64,000 nt of DNA from Halomonas sp. HL-48 (GCF_001314875.1 NZ_LJZS01000007.1:1-64000); one strand, 5' to 3'; counted from the first letter of the stretch, positions 1 through 8,361 are shown. Notes: generated by a model from the sequence alone, not told the origin. Made by a program: numbers and translations.

Positions 1-98
1 CCCGAGTTCGGGGTAAGTTAATGGCATGAGCCGTATACGTGACCCGTATGTACGGTTCTGTGAGAGGGATGAGGCGGCAACGCCTCACCCTACTCGAT
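1..98 (+). mobile_element. Group II intron, 3' end (domains V and VI)
   Basis: Domain V is recognisable from about 28 to 60: it starts GAGCCGTA and closes with TACGGTTC, the paired arms of the catalytic hairpin. Domain VI follows as a hairpin with GAGGCG/CGCCTC arms and a GCAA tetraloop (about 71-86). It then runs into CCCTACTCGAT, which carries the expected branch-point A and the usual AT 3' end, so the 3' splice site should be after base 98. The reverse transcriptase gene and the rest of the ribozyme lie left of the window. The exon junction on the right falls in non-coding DNA before the esterase gene. Confidence 0.85.
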
Positions 99-177
99 GT
101 ATGTGTATGAAAAATAGTCACATTACTCGCCCCGGCCGCTGCTTTGCGCTAGGGTGACGTTTTTAAGTAAGGAATGG

Positions 178-849
178 ATGACCATGACAGCGCCTGGCGA
201 ACTCATCATCGAACCGAAAAGCGGCAAGCCCGCCGATGCGTGCGTATTCATACTCCATGGGCTGGGTGCAGACGGGCACGACTTCGAGCCTCTGGTGCCG
301 GCGCTTGGGTTGCCTGCCAGCGTAAACGTGCGCTTTATCATGCCCCATGCCCCGCGACTGCCGGTCACCATCAACGGCGGCATGGTCATGCCCGCCTGGT
401 ACGATATCCTGGCCATGGATCTCGGCCGTCGAGTGGATGAAACGCAGTTGAAAGCATCCGCCGAGCGCGTTCAGGGGCTCATTCAGGAGCAAATTGACCA
501 GGGAATCGACAGTCAGCGGATCATTATGGCCGGGTTTTCCCAGGGCGGTGCCGTGGCCTACCACGCGGCGCTTTCCTTCCCGCAGCCGCTGGGTGGCCTG
601 CTGGCCATGTCGAGCTACTTTGCCACCGCCGACAGCATTGCGCTGGCCGAGGCGAACAAGCAGATCCCGATTGAGGTCCAGCACGGTAGCTTCGATCCCA
701 TTGTGCCTGAGAGTCTGGGTAAAAGCGGGGTAGACCGCTTGTCGAGCCTGGGCTACGCGGTCAACTATCGCCAGTATTCCATGGCTCATTCGCTTTGTCC
801 TCAGCAGGTGAGCGATATTGGCCGCTGGCTGGTGCAGCGCCTGAAATAA
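178..849 (+). CDS. Alpha/beta hydrolase, carboxylesterase/phospholipase family
   Basis: A 223-residue cytosolic serine hydrolase of the EstB / acyl-protein-thioesterase-like family, expected to cleave short-chain esters or thioesters. The sequence shows the HGLGADG oxyanion segment near residue 27, the nucleophile elbow GFSQGG (Ser121), the acid residue in GSFDPIVP and the histidine in MAHSLCPQ. Together these complete the Ser-Asp-His triad, and length is typical of the family. The ORF track opens at a GTG at 154, but AAGGA at 169-173 precedes ATG 178 and a second in-frame ATG at 184. Either fits, and 178 is chosen. No signal peptide is seen. The true substrate cannot be read from sequence. 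It lies alone between the intron end and the antiporter operon. Confidence 0.85.
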   Translation: MTMTAPGELIIEPKSGKPADACVFILHGLGADGHDFEPLVPALGLPASVNVRFIMPHAPRLPVTINGGMVMPAWYDILAMDLGRRVDETQLKASAERVQGLIQEQIDQGIDSQRIIMAGFSQGGAVAYHAALSFPQPLGGLLAMSSYFATADSIALAEANKQIPIEVQHGSFDPIVPESLGKSGVDRLSSLGYAVNYRQYSMAHSLCPQQVSDIGRWLVQRLK

Positions 850-929
850 TGACTGCGTCGACAACCTTGCCAAAAGCAGGCGCGGTAAGGCGCTAATTCG
901 TCTCCGGTGCAAGGACGTAGCGAAAGCGA

Positions 930-1610
930 ATGATAGCCTCCTTTGATGCAACAGAAACGGTGTTAGCCCTCTGCCTGACAGGGATATCACTGGTTTGCCT
1001 TTACGATCGTCATCTTGTGCGCGCCTGCTGCTTTTTTGTAGCCTTTGCCCTGACGATGACCACCGCCTGGTGGCACATCGGCGCGTCCTGGCTGGCGGTC
1101 GTTGAATTCTTGCTGGGCGCGCTTATGACGGGGCTGAGCCTGTTTTATGCCCTGGGCCTCTTTTTGCCGCGCGGTGCCTCACCGCTTATACGCGATACAT
1201 TTGTTGACGTCTGGCCACGGAAAGTGGCCCGCGTGTTTCTGGTGCTTGGCTGGTTGGTTATGCTGGGCGCGGTGATCCGCTTTGCAATACCTGGATTGTT
1301 CAACGCTCCCCTCGAACAGCCGCTGCTTTTGGCAGGCATAATGATGATCGCCAGTGGGTTAGGTGCATTTGCCTTGCACCGTCATCTTGTACGGCGTCTG
1401 TTGGCGTTCAACATCCTTGGTTCCGGGGTGTTCATGGTGTTGGTGGGTGTCGCTGGTCCCACGGCAACCGCCCAGGCATTAATCAGCGTTGGGTTATGCA
1501 TTGCCTGGCTGGGGTCGATGCTGGCTGCGCTGTTGATCCAGCAACTGGTGTACTTGGCCGGTGCGGACAGCATGCGGGGTGATGGCGACCTCGGGGAGCG
1601 TGCAAGGTGA
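930..1610 (+). CDS. DUF4040 + NuoK/MrpC-like fused membrane subunit
   Basis: First gene of a five-gene overlapping operon of complex I/Mrp-like membrane proteins. The 226 residues are almost all transmembrane. The N-terminal three helices (about residues 8-80) resemble the MbhD/DUF4040 module found in Mrp and membrane-bound hydrogenase complexes. After a polar linker (about 80-100), the C-terminal helices (about 100-210) resemble a NuoK/MrpC small subunit. I assign this from hydrophobic pattern and general resemblance only, so it is tentative. The stop overlaps the GTG start of the next gene (GTGA). No strong Shine-Dalgarno lies at a normal distance from ATG 930, since AAGGA is about 15 bases away. 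It probably forms the small-subunit end of an ion-translocating complex. Confidence 0.6.
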   Translation: MIASFDATETVLALCLTGISLVCLYDRHLVRACCFFVAFALTMTTAWWHIGASWLAVVEFLLGALMTGLSLFYALGLFLPRGASPLIRDTFVDVWPRKVARVFLVLGWLVMLGAVIRFAIPGLFNAPLEQPLLLAGIMMIASGLGAFALHRHLVRRLLAFNILGSGVFMVLVGVAGPTATAQALISVGLCIAWLGSMLAALLIQQLVYLAGADSMRGDGDLGERAR

Positions 1611-3097
1611 TCTGGCGTTTTGGACTATCGGATAGCACCTTTGAACCCTTGATCAGCGCTCACTGGGCGCTGGGCGTTGCGCTTGCTGCGCCTCTGTTAC
1701 TGGGGCTGATGGGCGCTGTCTTACCACCCAAGCGTGCATGGCCTGTTGCGCTGGGCTACTTGCCGGTGCTGGTTTCGGGCGTAGCGCTGTTATGCACTTT
1801 TGAGCAGTCGGGGTTGATGCGTTGGCAGTGGGAGCTAGCCGGGGTCGGCGTCTCTCTGCGTTTGAATGGGCTTGGCGTATTGCTGCTGTTGACCACTCAG
1901 TGGATTGGGTTTGCCGCCGCGCTCTACACGCCCGGGCTGTTGCGCCTGGGTGAAACGGAACCGCTGTCGCGCTGGCTATGGCCGTTAATGGGTGGGCTTC
2001 TGAGTGCGCTTTCATTGATCTGGCTGGCCACCGACCTGCTAACCCTTTACGTGGCCTTGGAACTGATGGGACTGGCGGCGGTGGGCATGTTGATATTGTC
2101 AGGCAAGCCAGCGGCGCTGCTGGCCGGCATGCGCTACCTGCTTCTCGCGCTGGTGGGGTCGCTGGCCTATTTACTGGGTGTGGCGCTGGTTCTGGGGCAA
2201 TGGGGACGACTGGACCTTCAGGGCCTGGCGGAAATGGTCGAACCCGGGCCGGTCGCCTGGATCTCCGCTGCACTAATGGGCGCGGGCTTAGCCTTGAAAG
2301 CCGCCCTTTTCCCGCTTCATGGTTGGCTGTCACCAGTACATGGCAGTGCCTGGACTCCGGTGAGTGCGCTGCACGCTGCGCTGGTCATCAAAGCCTCGCT
2401 GTTTCTGCTCCTGCAACTATGGAGCATCTTACTGACAGACTCTTTCTATGCGCCGCATATTATCGCCTTGTTAGGGGCACTGGCGATTGTATGGGGAGGT
2501 GTGCTGGCATGGCGCACCGATTCGCTGAAAACGCTGGTGGCATCGTCAACCGTTGCACAGTTGGGCTACCTGATGGTTGTCTTTCCGTTGCTGCTGAGCC
2601 CCGACATCTCTCCGTTGTCGCGCGCATTAGCCTGGGACGGTTTCTGGCTCCAGCTAATAGGCCACGCCTTTGCCAAAGCGGCGATGTTCATGGCTGCTGG
2701 CAACCTGATGTTGGCAACGGGGGAGGCGACGCTCAAGGGGTTGGCAGGCACCAGCCGACGGATGCCTTTGTCGCTGTTAGTGTTGGGGATTGCCGCGGTA
2801 ACGTTGATGGGCTTACCCCCCAGTGCTGGTTTCACCGCTAAATGGTTGTTACTGGACGCCATGGTCAAGTCTCAGCAGTGGTGGGCCATCGCTGCGCTGT
2901 TAATCGGGTCGTTGCTGACGGCCGCTTATGTATTTCGCTTGTTTCGCTATTCGTTTTACGAGTCGGCTCCGCGCCATCACTACCAACCACTTGCTCCGGG
3001 TATGGATCTTATCGCACTCACGCTTGCTTTAGCCGCCTTTGCGCTGGGGCTGCTGGCACATTTCCCACTGACGTTGCTACACGAAGGTGGTGCATGA
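1607..3097 (+). CDS. Proton-conducting antiporter-like subunit (MrpD/NuoN family), first of three
   Basis: A 496-residue polytopic membrane protein of the proton-translocating antiporter family (Proton_antipo_M) shared by complex I, Mrp antiporters and hydrogenase complexes. The residues essential in that family are visible: the TM5 glutamate in VALELMGLAAVG (E152), the TM7 lysine in LALKAALFPLHGWL (K231), a second lysine in VIKASLF, and the TM12 lysine in GFTAKWLLLD. The start is a GTG that overlaps the previous stop. The end overlaps the next gene as ATGA, so translation is probably coupled. By family it would pass H+ or exchange Na+/K+ for H+. The operon contains no NADH-, hydrogenase- or quinone-binding subunit. 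Confidence 0.8.
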   Translation: MIWRFGLSDSTFEPLISAHWALGVALAAPLLLGLMGAVLPPKRAWPVALGYLPVLVSGVALLCTFEQSGLMRWQWELAGVGVSLRLNGLGVLLLLTTQWIGFAAALYTPGLLRLGETEPLSRWLWPLMGGLLSALSLIWLATDLLTLYVALELMGLAAVGMLILSGKPAALLAGMRYLLLALVGSLAYLLGVALVLGQWGRLDLQGLAEMVEPGPVAWISAALMGAGLALKAALFPLHGWLSPVHGSAWTPVSALHAALVIKASLFLLLQLWSILLTDSFYAPHIIALLGALAIVWGGVLAWRTDSLKTLVASSTVAQLGYLMVVFPLLLSPDISPLSRALAWDGFWLQLIGHAFAKAAMFMAAGNLMLATGEATLKGLAGTSRRMPLSLLVLGIAAVTLMGLPPSAGFTAKWLLLDAMVKSQQWWAIAALLIGSLLTAAYVFRLFRYSFYESAPRHHYQPLAPGMDLIALTLALAAFALGLLAHFPLTLLHEGGA

Positions 3098-4599
3098 ACG
3101 CGGCTTGGCTTCCGTTAACGACGCTTTTGACGTCGCTTTTGGCCGCGGCGGTCATTTTCACGTTGCCTGAGAACGCGCGGCAACTGCGGACCAGCGCCAA
3201 CCTATTGGCGGCTGTCGGTAAAATAATACTGGTAGGCCTGATGGCTGTGCGTGTTTCGGCGGGACATGAGGATACGTTCAGCTTTCAGATAGTGGGTAGC
3301 GTTGATTTCGTGCTGCGCGCTGACGCGCTCGGGGTAATGTTCGCCGGGCTTTCGTCACTGCTTTGGCTCTGTACGACGGTTTACGCGATAGGTTATCTGG
3401 AAGGTTCGGCCAATCGGAAACGCTTCTTTGGCTTCTTCAGCTTGTGTGTTGCCAGTACCTTGGGAATTGCGCTGGCAGGCAACCTGTTTACCTTCTTGAT
3501 TTTTTACGAGATGTTGACGCTTTCCACCTATCCGCTGGTGGTACATGCGGGTACTCAAAAAGCCCTTGATGCCGGGCGCATTTACCTGCGCTATACGCTA
3601 AGCGCCGGCGTCGTGTTGCTGCTAGGGGCTGTTCTATTATATGCCCTGACCGGTGAACACACCTTTTCATCGGAGGAAGGCCTTGGCAATTACCTGGCAC
3701 ATCACCGGGGCCTGCTATTGCTGATCTTTGCTTTGCTGGTGGGTGGTTTGGCTGTCAAGGCCGCGATGGTGCCGCTGCATGGCTGGCTCCCCAGAGCGAT
3801 GGTCGCCCCTGCGCCGGTAAGCGCTCTGTTGCATGCGGTGGCCGTGGTGAAGGCCGGTGCCTTCGGTATATTGAGAGTGATTTACGACCTTTACGGTATC
3901 GAGCTGAGCGTTGAGCTTGGCGTTACCACGGCATTGGCGGTGATGGCTTCCATCACGATTATTTACGGCTCGTTGCGCGCGTTGGCACAGCAAGAGCTCA
4001 AGCCACGCTTGGCGTTTTCGACTATCAGCCAGGTCTCCTATGTGGTGTTGGGAGTCAGTCTGTTTGGCCCTTTCGGTACGATTGGTGCACTGGCACACCT
4101 GCTCCATCAAGGATTGATGAAAGTCACCCTGTTCTTTTGTGCAGGAAATTACGCCGAAGAACTGGGTATCCATCGCATTGACGAAATGGACGGCGCGGGG
4201 CGTCGCATGCCGCTCACCAGTCTCGCCTTTACCATCGGGGCGCTGGGCATGATCGGGCTGCCTCCTTTGGCCGGGTTTATTACCAAATGGTATCTCGGAG
4301 TGGGTGCTGTTCAGGCTCAGATGTACTGGGTGGTCGCTGTGTTAGTGGCTAGTAGTAGTCTCAACGCAATGTATTTCCTGCCGATTCTGCACCGCCTGTG
4401 GTTCCGTACAGGGCCTGCGCACGGGCAAGGGCAGTGGCCAAAAGAGCAGCGTCTAGGTCGTTTGGAGACCCATGGCTGGCTGCTTTGGCCCATGGTGTTT
4501 ACGGCTCTGGCAAGCCTGGGCGCGGGGCTGTTGGCAGGTTTGCCGTTTAGCCCTTTGGACTGGGCAAGCCGCGTCGCCTCTGGGGAGTACCTGCCATGA
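3094..4599 (+). CDS. Proton-conducting antiporter-like subunit (NuoM/MrpD family), second of three
   Basis: A 501-residue polytopic membrane protein. The ORF track begins at 2842, but the real start is ATG 3094, which overlaps the preceding stop as ATGA. The 84 extra codons in the track lie inside the first subunit gene. The protein keeps the TM5 glutamate (FYEMLTLSTYPLVVH, E139), the TM7 lysine in GGLAVKAAMVPLHGWLP (K222), the AVVKAG lysine and the distal GFITKWYLG lysine. By residue content it is therefore a competent ion-channel subunit. Its stop overlaps the following start, again as ATGA. It is expected to sit beside the first and third subunits in a membrane arm-like complex. Confidence 0.82.
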   Translation: MNAAWLPLTTLLTSLLAAAVIFTLPENARQLRTSANLLAAVGKIILVGLMAVRVSAGHEDTFSFQIVGSVDFVLRADALGVMFAGLSSLLWLCTTVYAIGYLEGSANRKRFFGFFSLCVASTLGIALAGNLFTFLIFYEMLTLSTYPLVVHAGTQKALDAGRIYLRYTLSAGVVLLLGAVLLYALTGEHTFSSEEGLGNYLAHHRGLLLLIFALLVGGLAVKAAMVPLHGWLPRAMVAPAPVSALLHAVAVVKAGAFGILRVIYDLYGIELSVELGVTTALAVMASITIIYGSLRALAQQELKPRLAFSTISQVSYVVLGVSLFGPFGTIGALAHLLHQGLMKVTLFFCAGNYAEELGIHRIDEMDGAGRRMPLTSLAFTIGALGMIGLPPLAGFITKWYLGVGAVQAQMYWVVAVLVASSSLNAMYFLPILHRLWFRTGPAHGQGQWPKEQRLGRLETHGWLLWPMVFTALASLGAGLLAGLPFSPLDWASRVASGEYLP

Positions 4600-5942
4600 T
4601 GTCGCTGCTTTTGGCATTGTCACTGCTATGGCCGCTCGGCGTGGCGATGCTTGTAGCGGGGCAGGTGTACTGCACCCCTGTTGGAAAGCATGACTACTTT
4701 TCGTGGTGGTGGCTAAGCGCAGCCTGGCCGGCATTGTTGTTAGCCTACGGCGGTGAAGCCCAGTGGACAATCGATGTCTGGATGCTGGGTGGGGAGTGGG
4801 AATTGAACGCGCTAACTCGCCCGTGGCTGGCTTTCACCGCTCTTTTATGGAGCCTGGCAGCCGTGCATGCCAGAGGATACTTTGCCGCCGAGCAGCAGCA
4901 AGCGCGAAGTGGTGATCAAGCCGCCCAGCGTCGGCTGGCGCGCTTATCGCTGTTGTGGCCGTTAACCCAGCTTGGCAACGTGATGCTTATTGTCGCGCAG
5001 GATATTGCCAGTTTTTACTTGGGCTTTGCGCTGATGACATTTGCGGCCTATGCGCTGGTGGTGCATAGCGGCACCGAAAAAGCCCGTTTGGGGGCCAGGG
5101 CTTATATCATCCTGGCTGTCGTCGGAGAGGGGCTGATCCTTGGCGGCTTTCTGTGGTCAGCGGGTGAAGCCGACACGCCAACACTTCAGGGGGTACGCGA
5201 AAGCATCCTGGTGGCAGATCATGGCGCCTGGATGGCTGCCTTGCTATGCCTGGGTTTTGGGGTGAAAGCGGGCGTTATCGGGCTGCACGTATGGTTGCCC
5301 TTGGCCCACCCTGTAGCGCCTGCGCCTGCCAGCGCGGTATTGAGCGGTGCGATGATCAAAGCGGGTCTGCTGGGATGGATCAGCGTATTACCTCTGGGCG
5401 AAGCTGGGATGTCAGCGCCCTTGACGCAATTGGGTCAGGTGATGCTCGTGGGAGGTCTAGCAGGCGCTTTTCTGGCAGCATTTTATGGGGTTTTTCAGCA
5501 CCACCCTAAGGCCGTATTGGCTTATTCAAGCATCAGCCAGATGGGCATGCTGACAGCGCTGGTGGCGATGGGGCTGGTTGCCCCAGACGTCTGGTCAATG
5601 CTTTGGCCGGCGGTAGTGCTGTTTACTGCCCACCACGCACTGGCTAAAGGCACGCTTTTTATGGGGACCAGCATCAGCGAGCATATGCCGCGCTGGTCGC
5701 AGGCTTTCATCTGGCCACTTCTGGCGCTGCCGGGCATTTCCCTGGCCGGTGCCATCGGCGCGGGCATGGTGACTAAGTGGGCTGTCAAAAGCCCGCTCTA
5801 CGAGATGGAGCATGGCGCCTTGATCAAGCTGCTTAGCTGGGCAGCTATCGGCACGGCAGCGCTGGTAAGTGTTGCACTTTGGCGACAGTGGCAGCAGCGT
5901 CAGCGGGGGGCAGCAATGGCTGGCAGTGGGGAGCTTGGCTGA
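4596..5942 (+). CDS. Antiporter-like subunit (NuoL/MrpA family), third of three, TM5 Glu absent
   Basis: A 448-residue membrane protein of the same family, with TM7-region lysines in GFGVKAGVIGLHVWLP and GAMIKAG and the distal lysine in GMVTKWAVK. Aligned by eye on the shared LVVH motif, the TM5 glutamate of its two neighbours is replaced by Ala145 (FALMTFAAYALVVH). At 448 residues it is short for a NuoL/HyfB-like protein. Its reading frame ends just after a run of six G (5905-5910), and the following ORF supplies what looks like the missing C-terminal part. The start overlaps the second subunit (ATGA) and the stop overlaps the next ATG (TGATG). Either a natural split or a frameshift would explain this. 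Confidence 0.78.
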   Translation: MMSLLLALSLLWPLGVAMLVAGQVYCTPVGKHDYFSWWWLSAAWPALLLAYGGEAQWTIDVWMLGGEWELNALTRPWLAFTALLWSLAAVHARGYFAAEQQQARSGDQAAQRRLARLSLLWPLTQLGNVMLIVAQDIASFYLGFALMTFAAYALVVHSGTEKARLGARAYIILAVVGEGLILGGFLWSAGEADTPTLQGVRESILVADHGAWMAALLCLGFGVKAGVIGLHVWLPLAHPVAPAPASAVLSGAMIKAGLLGWISVLPLGEAGMSAPLTQLGQVMLVGGLAGAFLAAFYGVFQHHPKAVLAYSSISQMGMLTALVAMGLVAPDVWSMLWPAVVLFTAHHALAKGTLFMGTSISEHMPRWSQAFIWPLLALPGISLAGAIGAGMVTKWAVKSPLYEMEHGALIKLLSWAAIGTAALVSVALWRQWQQRQRGAAMAGSGELG

Positions 5943-6367
5943 TGGGTATTGCAGCGGCATTGATAACACCGCTGTGGCTGCCGTTACCCGCAGAGAGCAT
6001 TACGATGCCGCCCCTGAAGGAATGGCTGGGGATTCTATGGCCACTCCCCGTCGGCATAGCACTAGTGGCCACCGGTCGCCTTTTGCTTCGCCTTATCAAT
6101 GTGGTCGCGCCACCGGCTGGTGACCTGTGGTGGATATATGCAAGCGTCACCGCTGCCGGGCTGGCGCCTGTCAAGCGTATTAACTATTGGTGTTCCGAAT
6201 TGAAAACGGCGTGCGTGATATCATGCTGGAAAGTTGAACGTACGCTCATGGACGCTTTAACACGCATGCTGAAGGCTGAGAACTGGATGCGACATCATGC
6301 CAGTGGCTTGATGATGGCTCTCGCCGTATTACTTGCAGCGTTATTGATATGGGAAGGCCAGCGATGA
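5942..6367 (+). CDS. Small membrane protein, probable split C-terminus of the third antiporter-like subunit
   Basis: The ORF track starts at 5879, but ATG 5942 overlaps the previous TGA (TGATG), with GGGGAG about eight bases upstream, and is the likely start (141 residues). It shows two hydrophobic segments near the N-terminus and about residue 30, a polar middle (about 75-110), and a C-terminal membrane helix before an EGQR end. The pattern LKEWLGILWPLPVG, then a P-x-GDLWWIY stretch, resembles the C-terminal tail that longer NuoL/HyfB-like proteins carry in the same chain. This comparison is from memory of the family. Joined to the previous ORF it would give about 589 residues, a usual size. 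The -1 frame relation and the G6 tract make a frameshift possible. As a free subunit it would be a novel accessory protein. Confidence 0.6.
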   Translation: MGIAAALITPLWLPLPAESITMPPLKEWLGILWPLPVGIALVATGRLLLRLINVVAPPAGDLWWIYASVTAAGLAPVKRINYWCSELKTACVISCWKVERTLMDALTRMLKAENWMRHHASGLMMALAVLLAALLIWEGQR

Positions 6368-6388
6368 TACTTCTGCCAGGAGAGATTG

Positions 6389-7396
6389 ATGGGTAAATTT
6401 GCCCGTGGCCGAAAAGCCGAACTTCCCAAGGAAATTCCCAAGGCGGGCTGGCACGACATTGTCTGGCGGGTCATTCGCTCGGCAAGACGGGACCGCATCA
6501 TGCTGCTGGCGGCAGGGGTCGCCTTTTATGCCCTGCTGGCGCTGTTTCCGACCATTGCCGCTGTCATTTCTATCTGGGGATTGTTTTTCGATCCTCACGA
6601 AGCCAGCCAGCAGCTCTATAATCTGATTCGATTGATGCCCCCCGAAGCGGCCAAGCTCATCGACGAGCAGGCCCAGGATGTGGTGGATGGCGTCGACTCG
6701 AGCAATGAAATGGCGGCGCTGGCGGGCTTGCTGGTGGCCATGTTCATTGCTTCTAAAGGCGTCAGCGGGCTGATTGTCGGGCTCAACGTCGTCTACGGCG
6801 AGAAGGAGCAGCGCAGCGTCTGGTGGCTGGGACTGCTGGTCACCACCATGACCTTTGGGTTGATCGGCATGACACTGGTGACCCTTGGCTTCATTGCGCT
6901 GGTGCCAATGCTGGTCGATGCCCTGGCGGTGGCGGCGCCGTTCGATCGGGTGATCGATTTCATGCGCTGGCCCGCGCTGCTTGTCATGATGAGTGCGGTC
7001 ATTGCCCTGCTCTACCGCTTTGCACCTTACCGTCGCTCGGCCAAATGGCAATGGCTGAGCGTCGGTACGTTGGTGGCCACCCTGCTATGGTTACTGGGAT
7101 CGGCGGGCCTGTCGCTTTATGTGCGCTACTTCGCCAACTTCAGCGAGCTCTACGGCTCTCTGGGGGCGGTGGTCGTCTTGATGCTGTGGTTTCTGCTCTC
7201 CGCTTTCGTGGTGTTTCTGGGCGCCGAGATCAACTACGAGCTCGAGCGCCAGACCCGTCAAGATACCACCATCGGCGAGGACCGCCCGCTGGGCTACCGC
7301 AACGCCTATGCCGCCGATACGCTGGGGCGAATGCATCCCTGGAAAAGCGAGGACGATACCGTGACGGCCGAGAAGGACGCTCCCCGCCGCGAATAA
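6389..7396 (+). CDS. YihY/BrkB family inner-membrane protein
   Basis: A 335-residue membrane protein of the YihY (BrkB, formerly 'RNase BN') family. The recognisable start of the family domain, RRDRIMLLAAGVAFYALLALFPTI, follows about 30 cytosolic residues. Six hydrophobic segments follow, including FIASKGVSGLIVGLNVVYG and the late GSLGAVVVLMLWFLLSAFVVFLGAEINYELER region that is typical of the family C-terminus. The function is unknown. The old ribonuclease assignment is considered wrong and a transport role is often suggested. The track opens at TTG 6386, but ATG 6389, after CAGGAGAGA, is the better start. It lies 21 bases after the antiporter operon and could be co-transcribed with it. Confidence 0.88.
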   Translation: MGKFARGRKAELPKEIPKAGWHDIVWRVIRSARRDRIMLLAAGVAFYALLALFPTIAAVISIWGLFFDPHEASQQLYNLIRLMPPEAAKLIDEQAQDVVDGVDSSNEMAALAGLLVAMFIASKGVSGLIVGLNVVYGEKEQRSVWWLGLLVTTMTFGLIGMTLVTLGFIALVPMLVDALAVAAPFDRVIDFMRWPALLVMMSAVIALLYRFAPYRRSAKWQWLSVGTLVATLLWLLGSAGLSLYVRYFANFSELYGSLGAVVVLMLWFLLSAFVVFLGAEINYELERQTRQDTTIGEDRPLGYRNAYAADTLGRMHPWKSEDDTVTAEKDAPRRE

Positions 7397-7494
7397 TCTC
7401 GATTTCGGGTGACAGGCGCGGTTTGCCATACGCACCGGCGGAAGAGCGTGCTAGGCTGTTATCAAATATAAGATGATAATAATAAGGGGGAGCG

Positions 7495-8361
7495 ATGACG
7501 CATCCCGGAGCGCCCAACCCGCAGGCCTTGCTGCAAGAGCTTGAACACGCCAATGCCTACCTGATGCAGTCGGAAAAACTGGCCTCTATCGGTCAGCTTG
7601 CGGCTGGCGTCGCTCACGAGATCAACAACCCCGTGGGCTATGTGTTTTCGAACCTTTCCACGCTGGGCGGCTACGTCAAAGAGCTGCTCGAACTGATCGA
7701 CGCCATGGACGACGTGGAGAGTCTCGACGCGCTACGCGCGCGCAAGCAGCTTAGCGACTACGCCTATATTCGCGAAGACGCCCAGGCGCTGATCCGCGAA
7801 TCCGAAGAGGGCATCGAGCGGGTCAAAAACATTATCAGTTCGTTGAAGGATTTCTCGCATATCGACGAAGACACCTTCACCTACGCGGATCTGCAGCGCG
7901 GGATTGAAACCACACTCAATCTGGTCAACAACGAAATCAAATACAAGGCTGACGTCGTCAAAGCCTTTGGATCGCTGCCCCTGGTCGAATGCGTACCCTC
8001 GCAGATCAATCAGGTCGTCCTCAATCTGCTGACCAATGCCGTGCAGGCGATCGAGGCACGCGGCACCCTGTATCTGCGCACCGGATACCAGCCCGAGGGG
8101 CAGAAAGGCGAGGGCGTCTGGCTGGAGGTGGAAGACACCGGGAAGGGGATTACCGACGAGCAGATGCCCCACCTGTTCGAACCTTTCTTCACCACCAAGC
8201 CCGTGGGTGAAGGGACGGGCCTCGGGCTGTCGCTTTCCTACAGCATCGTGGCGAAACACCATGGCCACATCGAGGTGGCGAGCGAGCCGGGCGTGGGCAG
8301 TCGCTTTCGCGTCTGGCTGCCTGTTCATCAGCCGGCGTTCAACCAGGAGCCTGCGTCATGA
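7495..8361 (+). CDS. Soluble sensor histidine kinase without an input domain
   Basis: A 288-residue histidine kinase. A short N-terminal helix runs straight into the dimerisation/phosphoacceptor motif GQLAAGVAHEINNPVGY (His41). The HATPase domain follows, with the N box (QVVLNLLTNAVQAI), G1 box (VEDTGKGIT), F box (FEPFFTTKP) and G2 box (GEGTGLGLSLS). There is no transmembrane segment and no PAS or GAF domain, so it must take its signal through a partner or its own helical core. GGGGGAG lies just before ATG 7495. The stop overlaps the response regulator start as ATGA, so the two proteins are made as a pair. Confidence 0.9.
   Translation: MTHPGAPNPQALLQELEHANAYLMQSEKLASIGQLAAGVAHEINNPVGYVFSNLSTLGGYVKELLELIDAMDDVESLDALRARKQLSDYAYIREDAQALIRESEEGIERVKNIISSLKDFSHIDEDTFTYADLQRGIETTLNLVNNEIKYKADVVKAFGSLPLVECVPSQINQVVLNLLTNAVQAIEARGTLYLRTGYQPEGQKGEGVWLEVEDTGKGITDEQMPHLFEPFFTTKPVGEGTGLGLSLSYSIVAKHHGHIEVASEPGVGSRFRVWLPVHQPAFNQEPAS

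Noticed and set aside
163-990. Minus-strand 275-residue ORF opposite the esterase
   Set aside because: It is a shadow of a gene with a complete catalytic triad, has no motif and overlaps the start of the next gene.
2842-3093. N-terminal extension of the second antiporter-like subunit
   Set aside because: It overlaps the end of the first subunit, is Cys/Ser/Arg-rich and unlike the family. ATG 3094 with an ATGA overlap is far better.
5901-5915. Programmed -1 frameshift signal at the G6 tract
   Set aside because: The reading frame at the tract is CGG GGG GCA, which does not fit the X XXY YYZ heptamer well, and the TGATG restart is sufficient. A simple indel or split is more likely.
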